This document shows, one piece after another, positions 9,112 to 20,278 of a stretch of DNA of 64,000 nucleotides. This stretch comes from Burkholderiales bacterium (GTDB lineage Bacteria > Pseudomonadota > Gammaproteobacteria > Burkholderiales > SG8-39), in NCBI GenBank assembly GCA_014860355.1, contig JACZJV010000023.1:1-64000 (forward strand), written 5' to 3'. The notes beneath the pieces were generated by a model that saw only the letters and a list, made by a program, of their open reading frames with translations, did not search any database and had not been told where the DNA came from. Positions within the stretch are counted from its first letter, which is position 1. The number at the start of each line of letters is the position of its first letter. Made by a program: the position numbers and the translations under genes.

Positions 9112-10407
9112 ATGGGCAATTTCGTCACGCGCTTTATTCCCGCAGCCCTTATCGCGGCATTGCTAGCGACTCCGGCATTCGCCCAGCAGAAGGAAATAAA
9201 GATCGGCGTCATCTATGATTACACCGGCCCGCTCGCCGATGGCGGTTCGGCAGCGGCGGCGCAAGGAACCAAGAGCGCCATCGATATGATCAACGAAAAG
9301 GGCGGCGTAGAGGGCTACAAGATAAACGCAATCTACGCCGATGCGCAAAGCAAGGGCGAGGTGGCGATCAGCGAGACTGAACGCCTGCTCAATCAGGAAA
9401 AAGTCGATCTTATTCTGGGCGTGTACTCCAGCGGTCAATGCGTGCCGATGTCGGCCAAAGTGGACGCGGCGAAGAAGTTCATGTGGGCCACGGTCTGCGT
9501 ATCTTCCGCGGTGTTCAAGGACCGGAACTTGAAGTACGTGTTCCGGCCGCAGGTACACAGCGATCAATACGGATTCACGTCCTGCGATTTCCTGAAGCAG
9601 AACAGCCAGAAGAAGCTGGGGATCAAACCGGGCGATCTCAAAGTGGCGATCATCTACGAAGACGGACCCTATGGCGCCGGCAACGCCAGCGCAAATGACT
9701 CCTCGTGCAAGGAAATGGGCATGAAAGTGGTGCTCAAGGAAGGCTATACTGCGACCGCCCCCGACCTGTCCACCCTGGTGACCAAACTGCGCCGCGCGCG
9801 CCCGGACGTAATCCTGCACACCGGCTACAACCCCGACATCACGCTGTTCCTGCGCCAGGCGAAGGAGCAAGGCTTGAAATGGAAGGCGCTGATCGGCCAC
9901 GGCGCAGGTTATGGCCAGATCGCCAAATTGACCGAAACCTTCGGCGAGGACGTGAACTACCTGTTCAACGTCGATCCGGCGGCGGCCCAATTGCTCGACC
10001 CGAAAACGCTCAAACCGGGCATGGGCGATCTGACCAATGAAATGGTCAAACGCTACCAGGCGGTGAAGGGCCCGGGCGAAGTGCCGCCGCATGCGAGCAT
10101 GGGCTTCAACCACACGTACGTCTTTCTCACCGATGTGCTGCCGCGGGCGATCAAGAAATACGGCGGCTACGATGCCGAAGCCTTGCGCAAAGCCGCGCTA
10201 GACACCGACATTCCGGTCGGCGGCACCATCCAGGGCTACGGCGTGAAATTCCTTCCCCCTGGAAACAAGATGTCGGGGCAGAACGAACGCGCCTCGATGG
10301 TGGTGATGCAATACGTCAAAGGCAAGACATTCATTGTCTGGCCGAGTGCGATACGCACAGCCGAACCCGTGATGCCGCTGCCCAAAGGCCACGCTTACGC
10401 GCCGTAA
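9112..10407 (+). CDS. ABC transporter substrate-binding protein (branched-chain amino acid/aromatic acid type)
   Basis: Signal peptide then KEIKIGVIYDYTGPLADGGSAAAAQGTKSAIDMIN; SD aggaggtc just upstream of ATG 9112. Confidence 0.88.
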   Translation: MGNFVTRFIPAALIAALLATPAFAQQKEIKIGVIYDYTGPLADGGSAAAAQGTKSAIDMINEKGGVEGYKINAIYADAQSKGEVAISETERLLNQEKVDLILGVYSSGQCVPMSAKVDAAKKFMWATVCVSSAVFKDRNLKYVFRPQVHSDQYGFTSCDFLKQNSQKKLGIKPGDLKVAIIYEDGPYGAGNASANDSSCKEMGMKVVLKEGYTATAPDLSTLVTKLRRARPDVILHTGYNPDITLFLRQAKEQGLKWKALIGHGAGYGQIAKLTETFGEDVNYLFNVDPAAAQLLDPKTLKPGMGDLTNEMVKRYQAVKGPGEVPPHASMGFNHTYVFLTDVLPRAIKKYGGYDAEALRKAALDTDIPVGGTIQGYGVKFLPPGNKMSGQNERASMVVMQYVKGKTFIVWPSAIRTAEPVMPLPKGHAYAP

Positions 10408-10423
10408 CGCCGCTTAGCGCCAA

Positions 10424-11173
10424 GTGCTGCAGCTAAATGGGCTGACCAAGAAGTTCGGGGGATTCACCGCAGTCAGCGGCGTGTCCTTCGAACTCGAGGA
10501 AGGGGAAATTCTCGGGCTGATCGGTCCCAACGGCTCGGGCAAGAGCACCATCTTCAATCTCATCGCCGGCATGCATGCGCCGACGGCGGGGTCCATCCGC
10601 TTTCAGGGAAAAGAAATCGGCGGCTTGCTGCCGGCGAATGTCTGCCATCTCGGAGTCGGCCGCACCTATCAGATTCCGCGGCCGTTTCGCAAACTCTCCG
10701 TCCTTGAAAATGTCGCGGTCGCGGCGTTCTACGGCCAGAACGGGCGCGTCGCCCGCTCTCTGGCCTGGCAGCATGCGGAAGAAGCGCTGGACCTGGTGCA
10801 ATTGTCTTATGCCAACCATGCGCGCGTCGACGGCCTGGGCGCGGCAGGGCTGAAGAAACTCGAGCTGGCGCGCGCCCTCGCGACCCAGCCCAGGCTGTTG
10901 CTCGCGGATGAAAGCCTGGGCGGGCTGGACGAAAAGGAGATGGACCAGGCGGGCGACATGCTCGCGCGCGTGCGCAAGGAAAAGGGCATCACCATCGTCT
11001 GGGTCGAGCACATCATGGGCGTGCTGATGCGCATCGTCGACCGATGCATCGTCCTCGACCATGGCGAGTTGATCGCGCAGGGTTTGCCGCGCGAAGTGGC
11101 ACACGACCCCAAGGTGATCGAGGTATACCTCGGCAGCGACGCAGCCGAAGTTCAGCAGCGGGTGGATGCCTGA
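10424..11173 (+). CDS. ABC transporter ATP-binding protein (LivG family)
   Basis: Walker A GPNGSGKST, LivG-like; GTG start. Confidence 0.9.
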   Translation: MLQLNGLTKKFGGFTAVSGVSFELEEGEILGLIGPNGSGKSTIFNLIAGMHAPTAGSIRFQGKEIGGLLPANVCHLGVGRTYQIPRPFRKLSVLENVAVAAFYGQNGRVARSLAWQHAEEALDLVQLSYANHARVDGLGAAGLKKLELARALATQPRLLLADESLGGLDEKEMDQAGDMLARVRKEKGITIVWVEHIMGVLMRIVDRCIVLDHGELIAQGLPREVAHDPKVIEVYLGSDAAEVQQRVDA

Positions 11174-11176
11174 GCC

Positions 11177-11881
11177 ATGCTTGAACTCAAATCGGTCTCC
11201 GCCGCATACGGCAGTTTCCAGGCGCTGTTCGACGTTTCACTCAAGGTGGAGGCGGGCGAGGCGGTGGCGGTGATCGGCCCCAACGGCGCCGGAAAAACCA
11301 CCCTGTTGCGCGTGATCTCCAAGCTGATGGAAGTAACTGCGGGCGTAGTCAGCATGGAGGGCGTTTCATTGAACACCGTACCGGCGCACCGCGTGATCGA
11401 ACTGGGTATCGCGCATGTGCCGGAGAACCGGCGCCTGTTTCCGCGACTGACGGTGGAGGAGAATCTGCGCATCGGCGCCTATCCGCAGGCGGCGCGCGCG
11501 CGCTATGCCGAGCGCCTGGAATTCGTCTACAGCCTGTTTCCGCGCATGCAGGAGAGGCGCGACCAACTCGCCGGGACCCTTTCAGGCGGCGAACAGCAGA
11601 TGTGCGCGATTGGGCGCGGCCTGATGTCGGGACCCAAGTTGCTGCTGCTGGACGAACCATCGGCCGGCCTGGCGCCGGTGATCGTGCAGCAGGTTTTCGC
11701 TCTGGTGCAGAAGATCCGCGCCGAAGGCTATACCGTGCTGATCGTGGAGCAGAACATTCAGCAGGTGCTTAAGGTGGTGGAGAGGGCCTACCTGCTCGAA
11801 GTGGGGCGAATAAAGATGAGTGGAAAATCCGCGGAGTTGCTCGCCAGCGACGATATCCGCCGCGCCTACATCGGACTATAG
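11177..11881 (+). CDS. ABC transporter ATP-binding protein (LivF family)
   Basis: Walker A GPNGAGKTT, LSGGEQQMCAIGRGLM, LLLLDEPSAGLAPV. Confidence 0.92.
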   Translation: MLELKSVSAAYGSFQALFDVSLKVEAGEAVAVIGPNGAGKTTLLRVISKLMEVTAGVVSMEGVSLNTVPAHRVIELGIAHVPENRRLFPRLTVEENLRIGAYPQAARARYAERLEFVYSLFPRMQERRDQLAGTLSGGEQQMCAIGRGLMSGPKLLLLDEPSAGLAPVIVQQVFALVQKIRAEGYTVLIVEQNIQQVLKVVERAYLLEVGRIKMSGKSAELLASDDIRRAYIGL

Positions 11882-11886
11882 AGACC

Positions 11887-12756
11887 ATGGAAATCTTCGA
11901 CGTGTTCCTGCTGGAAACGGTGCTCAACGGGCTCTTGTTCGGGGGCGTGCTCGCGCTGCTCGCGCTCGGACTCAATCTGGTGTTTGGCGTCATCGACGTG
12001 GTCTGGATCTGTTATGCCGAACTGATGATGATCGGCATGTACGCCGTATATTATCTTCATACCGTGTACGAAGTGCCGCTGCTCATCGCCATGGTCCTCG
12101 GCATCGCCGCGGTGTCGCTTGCCGGCGCGGCGCTGCACCAGTTTGTCATCCGCCCGGTGCTCGCGACCGAGCCAATCAATCAATTGCTGGTGACCGGCGG
12201 GATGCTGTTTTTCCTGCAGGCGGTGGCGACGCTCGCCTTCGGTGTCGAGTTCAAGAACCTGGGGCTGGCGCTGCCAAGCGTTACGCTGGGCGAAATCATG
12301 CTGCCGCAGTCGCGCATCTATGCCGCGGGGACGGCTCTCGTCGCTATGCTCGGCCTCGCCCTGTTTCTGAAAAAAACCTACCTCGGCACCGCCATCCGCG
12401 CCATCAGCCAGGACCGCGCCATCATGCCGCTGATGGGGGTGAACCCGAGCCGCATCTATTTGATCACCTCGGCCCTGGGCGGGGGACTTGCCGGCCTCGC
12501 AGCCTGCTTGCTGGTGCTGCAGTACGACGTGCATCCGGCCATCGGCCTGACATTCGGCCCGATCACCTTCATGGTTTGCGTGCTGGGCGGGCTGGGCAAC
12601 ATGCTCGGCGGTTTCATCGCCGCCTTTATCTTCGCGCAGCTGATTTCGATCGGTGGTTTCTTCTTTCAGATCGAATGGGGATACGTCATGGCCTTTGTGT
12701 TTTTCATCGTTATGATGTTCGTCCGGCCGCAGGGGCTGTTGGGCAGAAAGAGCTGA
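11887..12756 (+). CDS. ABC transporter permease (LivH family)
   Basis: ETVLNGLLFGGVLALLALGLNLVFGVIDVVWICYAELMMIG. Confidence 0.9.
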   Translation: MEIFDVFLLETVLNGLLFGGVLALLALGLNLVFGVIDVVWICYAELMMIGMYAVYYLHTVYEVPLLIAMVLGIAAVSLAGAALHQFVIRPVLATEPINQLLVTGGMLFFLQAVATLAFGVEFKNLGLALPSVTLGEIMLPQSRIYAAGTALVAMLGLALFLKKTYLGTAIRAISQDRAIMPLMGVNPSRIYLITSALGGGLAGLAACLLVLQYDVHPAIGLTFGPITFMVCVLGGLGNMLGGFIAAFIFAQLISIGGFFFQIEWGYVMAFVFFIVMMFVRPQGLLGRKS

Positions 12757-12793
12757 GGGCCGGTTCCATGACCACACACGACGCAAGCCCCGT

Positions 12794-13780
12794 ATGAATC
12801 GCGCTGCCTGGATCGCGATAGGCGTATTCGCCCTGCTGCCGGTGGCGGGCATCGGCGACTACTATTTGCATCTGCTGATCACGGTCATGTTGTGGTCGTT
12901 CATATACACGGGCTGGTCCCTGATGGGACGATTCGGTCTGGTGTCATTGGGCCACGGCGCGTTCGTGGGCATAGGTGCCTATGTCACCACCATGCTGTGG
13001 AACCACTACGGCGTTACGCCATGGATTGGCATACCGCTCGCCGTGCTGCTCTCGGTCATCGTATCCGTATTGATCGGCTATCCCTGCTTTCGTTTTCGCA
13101 TCACCGGACACTATTTTGCGCTGGTGACTCTCGCGCTCACCGAGGTCGTGCGCATGCTGATCGTGGCGCTGCGCGATTTCACCGGCGGCTCGCTCGGTGT
13201 GACCCCCGAAGTTGCGCTTGCCGGCGGCAGGTCGTTCTCGCTGGTCGCGTTGCAGTTCGCGCACAAGGAAGTGTTTTTCTACATCGCACTCGCATTCTGG
13301 CTGTTCGGGCTCCATGTTTGGCGCCGCATCGACGGCGGCATGATCCGTTATGCCATGGAAGCGATCAGCCAGGAAGAGGATGCGAGCGCCTCGGTGGGCA
13401 TCAATGTGACCCGCGCGAAGCTGCTCATCACCATGATTTCGGCCGCTCTTACAGCGGTAGGCGGCGCGCTCTACGGCCAGTACCAGCTTTACATCAACCC
13501 TGACACGGTGTCGGGCGTCGGCTTGTCGCTGCAGATCGTGTTCGCGGTGATAGCCGGCGGCATGTTCGTGCAGCTGGGGCCTACCGTGGGCGCTGTGTTC
13601 ACGCTGCTGCTGGCCGAAGGCCTGCGCGTCGCCGTGGGACACGAAGTGCACGGCCTGGACTCAACCATTTACGGCCTGATGCTGGTGCTCTTCATTATCT
13701 ACATGCCGCACGGGATCCTCGGCAAGGTGCTCGAAGCACGCGCGCGCAAGACCGGCGAGGCCGCTACCGCCAAAGGCTGA
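12794..13780 (+). CDS. ABC transporter permease (LivM family)
   Basis: LivM-type membrane protein: GRFGLVSLGHGAFVGIGAYVTTMLWN. Confidence 0.9.
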   Translation: MNRAAWIAIGVFALLPVAGIGDYYLHLLITVMLWSFIYTGWSLMGRFGLVSLGHGAFVGIGAYVTTMLWNHYGVTPWIGIPLAVLLSVIVSVLIGYPCFRFRITGHYFALVTLALTEVVRMLIVALRDFTGGSLGVTPEVALAGGRSFSLVALQFAHKEVFFYIALAFWLFGLHVWRRIDGGMIRYAMEAISQEEDASASVGINVTRAKLLITMISAALTAVGGALYGQYQLYINPDTVSGVGLSLQIVFAVIAGGMFVQLGPTVGAVFTLLLAEGLRVAVGHEVHGLDSTIYGLMLVLFIIYMPHGILGKVLEARARKTGEAATAKG

Positions 13781-13909
13781 GCTGGGGCTTGCGGCCCTGC
13801 TCCGAGGGCCCTTTCAAGGGGCCGGTCAGGTGCAAGCGTGCTGGCCTCGCCCCTTCCCTGGTCCCCTCTGCGATCCCGCGTTTGCGCATCGGCGGGATGA
13901 ACCGGCGAA

Positions 13910-14893
13910 CTACTTCTTCACCTCCAGCATGATTTTGCCGATGTGTTTGCTCGACTCCATCAATTCGTGCGCGAGCTTCGCGTCTTTCAGCGGAAAGGTG
14001 GCGTGGATCACCGGTTTCACCTTGCGCGATTCGAGCAGTGGCCAGACTTGCTTGTGCAAATCCTGGGCGATCGCCGCCTTCTGCGCCACCGTGCGGGGCC
14101 GCAGAGTCGAACCGGTGTAGGTGATGCGTTTGATCATGATGGGCAGGAAATCCAGTTCGACCTTGCTCGGCTGCAGGAACGCGATCTGCACCAGCCGGCC
14201 TTCCAGCGCCAGCGATTTGAGGTTTTTCTCGATATAGGGGCCGCCCACCATGTCAAGAATCAGGTCCACCCCTTTCTTGTCGGTGAGTCGGGCGACTTCG
14301 GCCACGAAATCCTGTTCACGGTAATTGAACGCGGCGTCCGCCCCGATTTTTTTGCAGAAATCCGCTTTCTCCTTGTTGCCGACGGTGGTGTAGACAGTCG
14401 CGCCGAATGCCTTGCCCAGCTGAATGGCGGTGAGGCCGATGCCGCTGGAGCCGCCGTGCACCAGGAAGGATTCACCCGCTTTCAGCCGGCCGCGGTCGAA
14501 CACGTTGGTCCACACGGTGTAAAAATTTTCGGGCAAGGCGGCGGCCTCCTGCAAGGACAGGCCGTCGGGGATGGGCAGGCAATGCGGCGCAGGCACCGCA
14601 CAGTATTCGGCGTATCCACCGCCCGGTGTCAGCGCGCATATCAGGTCTCCGGTCTTCCATTGCGTCACGTCGGGCGCGACGGCGCAGATGCGCCCGGCGA
14701 CTTCGAGGCCCAAAATAGGAGACGCGCCGGGGGGCGGCGGATAACTGCCGGAGCGCTGTAACACGTCCGGGCGGTTAACGCCGGCGTAGTTCACTTCGAT
14801 CAGGACTTCACCCGCTTGCGGCAGCGGGTTCGGCCCTTCGGCCGGCTTCAGTACATCGGCGGTGCCGCCTTTACCGTGGTCTATGTAAAGCAT
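13910..14893 (-). CDS. NAD(P)H quinone oxidoreductase, zinc-independent MDR (PIG3-like)
   Basis: EVNYAGVNRPDVLQRSGSYPPPPGASPILGLEVAG; FLVHGGSSGIGLTAIQLGKAFGATVY. Confidence 0.9.
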   Translation of the reverse strand: MLYIDHGKGGTADVLKPAEGPNPLPQAGEVLIEVNYAGVNRPDVLQRSGSYPPPPGASPILGLEVAGRICAVAPDVTQWKTGDLICALTPGGGYAEYCAVPAPHCLPIPDGLSLQEAAALPENFYTVWTNVFDRGRLKAGESFLVHGGSSGIGLTAIQLGKAFGATVYTTVGNKEKADFCKKIGADAAFNYREQDFVAEVARLTDKKGVDLILDMVGGPYIEKNLKSLALEGRLVQIAFLQPSKVELDFLPIMIKRITYTGSTLRPRTVAQKAAIAQDLHKQVWPLLESRKVKPVIHATFPLKDAKLAHELMESSKHIGKIMLEVKK

Positions 14894-15032
14894 GATAGGA
14901 ACTCCTGTTGATCATCTGTAGAAAAAATTGAAACCCTGCACCGGGGTGTCAGATCAGAGTAGAAGATGAGGGGATGCCTGCGCTAGCGCTGCATCAAAAT
15001 TGGAGGCCGGTTCAGCAATTCTGAAGCCAGCG

Positions 15033-16202
15033 CTAAGCCTTGGCGGCCAAAGTGTGCTCCACCAGATTTGCCCAGTAGCTCGCCCCTAGAGGCAATATCT
15101 GGTCGTTGAAATCATAGTTCGGGTTGTGCAGCATGCAACCACCCTCCCCTGGACCGTTCCCGACGAAAACATAGCAGCCCGCCTTGGCCTGCAACATGAA
15201 GGCAAAGTCTTCCGAGCCCATCGTCTGCGGCACCCGCAGAACGTTTTGCGGCCCGACCATGGCCTGCATCACAGCGGAGCAGATTTCGGTTTCGGGGGCG
15301 GCGTTGATTAGCGGCGGATAGCGCCGCTCATAGTGCACTTTGACCTGGGCGCCGTAAGTCGCGGCAACGCCGGCGCAAAGCTCGCGCAGGCGGCGCTCGA
15401 GCAGGTCCTGCACCTCCGGCCTGAATGCGCGTGCGGTACCGCGTACTATGGCTGCGTCCGGAATCACGTTCCAGGTATCGCCGGCGTGAATCTGTGTGAC
15501 CGTGACTACCGCGGGCTCGACCGGGTCGATGTTGCGGCTGGTTATGGTCTGCAGCGCCTGCACCAGCGCCGATGCGGCGACGATCGGGTCGACTCCCGTA
15601 TGCGGCAGGGCGGCATGGGAGCCGCGGCCGGTCAATTCGATCTCGAAGATATCGAATGAGGCCATCATCGGTCCGGCGCGCAAGCCGAACTGTCCGACCG
15701 GCATGCCAGGCCAGTTGTGCATGCCGTATACAGACTCGCACGGGAATTTCTCGAACAGGCCCTGTTCCACCATCTCGCGCCCGCCGCCCTCGTTTTCCTC
15801 GGCCGGCTGGAAAATGAAATGCACCGTGCCGTCGAAGTTCCTGGTCTGAGAAAGATACTTCGCCGCGCCAAGCAGCATGGCGGTATGGCCGTCATGGCCG
15901 CAGGCATGCATTTTTCCGTCATGCTGCGAGCGGTGGCCGAAGGTGTTTTTTTCGTGGATGTGCAGTGCGTCCATGTCGGCACGCAGGCCGATGGCGCGAC
16001 TGCCCGAACCTGCGCTAAGGGTACCCACCACGCCGGTGCGGCCCAGGCCCCGATGCACGCGCAAGCCGAATGACTCGAGCTTTTGCGCCACCAACGCGGA
16101 CGTACGCAGCTCCTCGAACGCAGTTTCCGGGTGTGCATGCACGTCGTGGCGCCATTCGGCCATCTCCGCGTGAATCTCCAAAATTTTCTCCAAAACCGCC
16201 AT
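15033..16202 (-). CDS. M20 family amidohydrolase/peptidase (hippurate hydrolase-like)
   Basis: WRHDVHAHPETAFEE...KMHACGHDGHTAMLLGAAKYL...GSEDFAFML, M20D family motifs. Confidence 0.9.
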   Translation of the reverse strand: MAVLEKILEIHAEMAEWRHDVHAHPETAFEELRTSALVAQKLESFGLRVHRGLGRTGVVGTLSAGSGSRAIGLRADMDALHIHEKNTFGHRSQHDGKMHACGHDGHTAMLLGAAKYLSQTRNFDGTVHFIFQPAEENEGGGREMVEQGLFEKFPCESVYGMHNWPGMPVGQFGLRAGPMMASFDIFEIELTGRGSHAALPHTGVDPIVAASALVQALQTITSRNIDPVEPAVVTVTQIHAGDTWNVIPDAAIVRGTARAFRPEVQDLLERRLRELCAGVAATYGAQVKVHYERRYPPLINAAPETEICSAVMQAMVGPQNVLRVPQTMGSEDFAFMLQAKAGCYVFVGNGPGEGGCMLHNPNYDFNDQILPLGASYWANLVEHTLAAKA

Positions 16203-16345
16203 TTTGTAGTCCTCTTAACGACAGGAAGCGCTTACTCAGTTGCTCCGAAATGCGGGCACATCATCAGCGACGCCCCTCCGGGCCACCCTCGGCAGCCGTT
16301 GCCTACGCAATTATAATGGCGCGTCCGCAATACAAGAGAGCAAAC

Positions 16346-17182
16346 GTGAGAAAACATATCAAGGGCATAGACCATGTGGTCATAGCGGCCAGTAATCTGG
16401 ACGAGGCCCAGGATACGTTTCGGCGCATGGGTTTCACCCTCACCCCACGCGGCCATCATACGCTGGGTTCGGAGAATCACTGTGTCATGTTCGGCCGGGA
16501 CTATTTCGAGCTGCTGATGGTGCCGCAGCGACTGCCGGGCCGCGAATACTATTATGACTTTGCCCGTATCGGCGACGGTCTGGCGGCGGTCGCCTTGAAG
16601 ACCGACAACGCGCGCGGCGCGTTCGGCGAACTTAGCGCGGCGGCACTTGCCCCGTCCGATCCGGTTGATTTCTCGCGCCCGGTGCAACTTTCGGGGGAAA
16701 CCAAGATTGCATCGTTTCGCATTACCCAGTTGGGGCTGGAGCAGACTCCTGGCGGACAGGTGTTTCTGTGCCAGCATTTTACCCGCGACGTGGTGTGGCG
16801 GCCCGAATACCAGACGCACGCGAATACCGCGACAGGCCTTGCCGCGCTGGCTATCGTCAGCGCGGACGTAAGCGCGACTGCCAGGGCCTACGAACGCCTG
16901 TTCGACGCCAAGGCCGAGGCTATCGGCGAGGGCTTGTTGATCGATACCGGCGACACGCCCATCGCTATTGTCGACGAGGCCGCGCTGGCGAAAAGACTGC
17001 CCGGGGTGTGGATTAGCGCGCGCCACCAGCCCTGCATGACGGCGCTATTTATCCGAGTCGCCGATCGCGACACGGTGGAGCGCATCCTGCTCGCGGGCGG
17101 GCTGCATCCGGCACGCATGCCCGATGGTTCGGTCGCCGTCGGTGCGGCCGAAGCACACGGAGTGGCGATTGTTTTCGGCTAG
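16346..17182 (+). CDS. VOC (glyoxalase-like) domain protein
   Basis: MRKHIKGIDHVVIAASNLDEAQDTFRRMGFTLTPRGHHTLGSENHCVMFG; start uncertain (GTG 16346 or ATG 16316; the latter overlaps a TATAAT). Confidence 0.8.
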   Translation: MRKHIKGIDHVVIAASNLDEAQDTFRRMGFTLTPRGHHTLGSENHCVMFGRDYFELLMVPQRLPGREYYYDFARIGDGLAAVALKTDNARGAFGELSAAALAPSDPVDFSRPVQLSGETKIASFRITQLGLEQTPGGQVFLCQHFTRDVVWRPEYQTHANTATGLAALAIVSADVSATARAYERLFDAKAEAIGEGLLIDTGDTPIAIVDEAALAKRLPGVWISARHQPCMTALFIRVADRDTVERILLAGGLHPARMPDGSVAVGAAEAHGVAIVFG

Positions 17183-17202
17183 CGAATTCACTAAAGCCTT
17201 AC

Positions 17203-17240
17203 AGGCCATTTCAGATTTGCCGAAATGGCCCCCGACTTAG
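17203..17240. repeat. 38-bp intergenic repeat, copy 1 (contains ggccatttc-9nt-gaaatggcc hairpin)
   Basis: Ungapped manual alignment with 45276-45313: 30/38 identical; lies between convergent VOC and hemB genes. Confidence 0.55.
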
Positions 17241-17337
17241 GGGAGTTATCTCCATTTTGAGCTCTTAGTTTCCTGCGCGGACAGGCGCAGAGCTGACGGG
17301 GCTTCCCCTTTCGCCCAGCCCTTGGTGCCCGGAGGGT

Positions 17338-18360
<1,023 letters not shown>

Positions 18361-18497
18361 TTATTTATCAATTAGTTACAGAAATGACCGGCTTTCACAA
18401 TTATTTCTTGAAACTTTCTTGCAAATTTGAAATCTTATCAATAGATGGCAAACGCTATCTCCCGCTTCTCCTCCCTGAGCGGGTGCCTTGACACTGG

Positions 18498-19169
18498 TTA
18501 AGGCATTTGGCCCCCGGTTTTATTCCCCTTTGACCGGGGGCTTTCTTCTTTCTTCTGTGCTTCCCTGCTTCCTTGCTTGATTCCCAGCCAGCGCCCGATG
18601 ACCTCTTCGGCTTCTTCCATCCCGTGTTTCTTGGAACTGGAAAAAAGTTGAGCGGTGTAATTGTCTGCGTATTCGAGCAGCCCCGCCTGCACTGCGCGCA
18701 GTGTCTTCAGCCCCTCCTGCCGCGAAAGCTTGTCCGCCTTGGATAAGAGCACGTGCACCGGCTTGCCCGTGGACGCGAACCAGTTCAGCATCTGACGATC
18801 GAGTGGAGTGAGCGGATGACGCGCATCCATGATGAGCACCATGCCAAAAAGTGAACCCCGCGTCTGCAGATAGGTCGAGAGCAGCTGTTCCCAATGTGTG
18901 CGCAACTCGCGTTGCACCTTGGCGTAGCCATAGCCCGGCAAGTCCACCAAGTACGCGCCGCCGGGGAGACTGAAGAAATTTATCTGCTGCGTTCGCCCCG
19001 GAGTCTTGCTGACGAAGGCCAGACGGTTATGGTCCACGAGTGTATTGATTGCGCTGGATTTGCCTGCGTTGGAGCGTCCGGCGAAGGCGATCTCCGGGCC
19101 CAGCGGCGGCGGCAGATCAGTGAGGTGGTGCGCCGTGATGTAAAACGTGGCGCCGCGGAACAACGACAT
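18498..19169 (-). CDS. engB: Ribosome biogenesis GTP-binding protein YihA/YsxC/EngB
   Basis: [40 protein letters not shown]. Confidence 0.95.
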   Translation of the reverse strand: MSLFRGATFYITAHHLTDLPPPLGPEIAFAGRSNAGKSSAINTLVDHNRLAFVSKTPGRTQQINFFSLPGGAYLVDLPGYGYAKVQRELRTHWEQLLSTYLQTRGSLFGMVLIMDARHPLTPLDRQMLNWFASTGKPVHVLLSKADKLSRQEGLKTLRAVQAGLLEYADNYTAQLFSSSKKHGMEEAEEVIGRWLGIKQGSREAQKKEESPRSKGNKTGGQMP

Positions 19170-19248
19170 CGTAGGGGAGGCCTAAAAATCAGCAAACTCA
19201 GATAGAATATCAGCTTTTCAGCCATATCCTGCTTCGAGGAGCCTGAGC

Positions 19249-19878
19249 ATGAAATTTATCCTGGCGCTCACCGCTATGTTGTCAGCGATGGCTGCGCTGG
19301 CCGCCGAGCCGCCGTTCAAAGCAGATGCCGCGAAAGCGCAAGGCATCGTCAATCAGACCTGCGCGGCTTGTCACGCGGTCGACGGCAATAGTCAACTCCC
19401 GGCCAATCCCAAGCTGGCCGGCCAGTTTCCAGAGTACCTGTACAAACAGCTTACCAACTTCAAAGCGGTGGCGGGCAAGAAAGCGGAGCGTGACAATCCG
19501 GTAATGGCGGGAATGGTGGCGAATCTGTCGCCAGAAGACATGCGCAATCTCGCTGCATATTTCGCGGGCAAGACGGCCAAACCGGGTGCGGCGAAGAGCA
19601 AGGATTTGGTCGCACTAGGACAAAGAATATATCGCGGAGGTATCGCCAGCGAGGGCGTCGCAGCCTGCGCTTCCTGCCACGGTCCGAACGGAGCCGGCAT
19701 ACCCGCGCAGTACCCGCGCCTGTCCGGCCAGCACGCAGAGTATATCAGCGCCCAGCTCAAAGCTTTCCGTTCCGGCGTACGCGCCAACGATCTCAACGAG
19801 ACCATGCGCGGTGTCGCGGGCAGGCTCTCCGACCGCGAAATTGAGGCAGTGGCCGATTACGTCGCTGGGCTGCGCTAA
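19249..19878 (+). CDS. Diheme cytochrome c4
   Basis: Signal peptide; two CXXCH motifs (CAACH, CASCH) in tandem c-type domains. Confidence 0.9.
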   Translation: MKFILALTAMLSAMAALAAEPPFKADAAKAQGIVNQTCAACHAVDGNSQLPANPKLAGQFPEYLYKQLTNFKAVAGKKAERDNPVMAGMVANLSPEDMRNLAAYFAGKTAKPGAAKSKDLVALGQRIYRGGIASEGVAACASCHGPNGAGIPAQYPRLSGQHAEYISAQLKAFRSGVRANDLNETMRGVAGRLSDREIEAVADYVAGLR

Positions 19879-20278
19879 GTTCGAATAGGGCTGGTGGCGC
19901 AGCGGGCAGATCTCGGCCGGTTCATGTTTGCGCCTTCCCTGCCCCCCAAATAGACCATTTTTCTGCAGGCGCAGGCGGCTTGCGCTCCGGCGGATTGGGG
20001 ACTCATTGCGCTGGGTCGCTTCCTGCGCGCCGTCGAAGCTCCCCCTTTGGCATGAGCACAATGAATATCACCGGCATCAGTGCGTAGCGTAGCAGGGGCC
20101 GTCCGGTGCCGCAGCAGTGTTCCGGATGGGCAATCAAATCTGCCCATCGAGGCCTAAATTCATGGCAATAGCGCAGCGTTGAGGGAAATCGTCATCCTTC
20201 CTGCGGTGGCTGAATTTTCGCAATTCAGGAATAAACCGTGCGTTTTCGCTGTTCAATCAAGCGTAGCAGCCCCAATCC

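Noticed and set aside
11866-12852. 328-aa minus-strand ORF
   Set aside because: Antisense to LivH-family permease; His/Gln/Arg-rich antisense translation
16312-16317. TATAAT overlapping a candidate ATG of the VOC gene
   Set aside because: No convincing -35 at the correct spacing; used only to prefer the GTG 16346 start
18510-18541. gcccccggt...accgggggc inverted repeat
   Set aside because: Lies within the 3' end of the engB CDS and lacks a T-tract on the minus strand; terminator role not supportable
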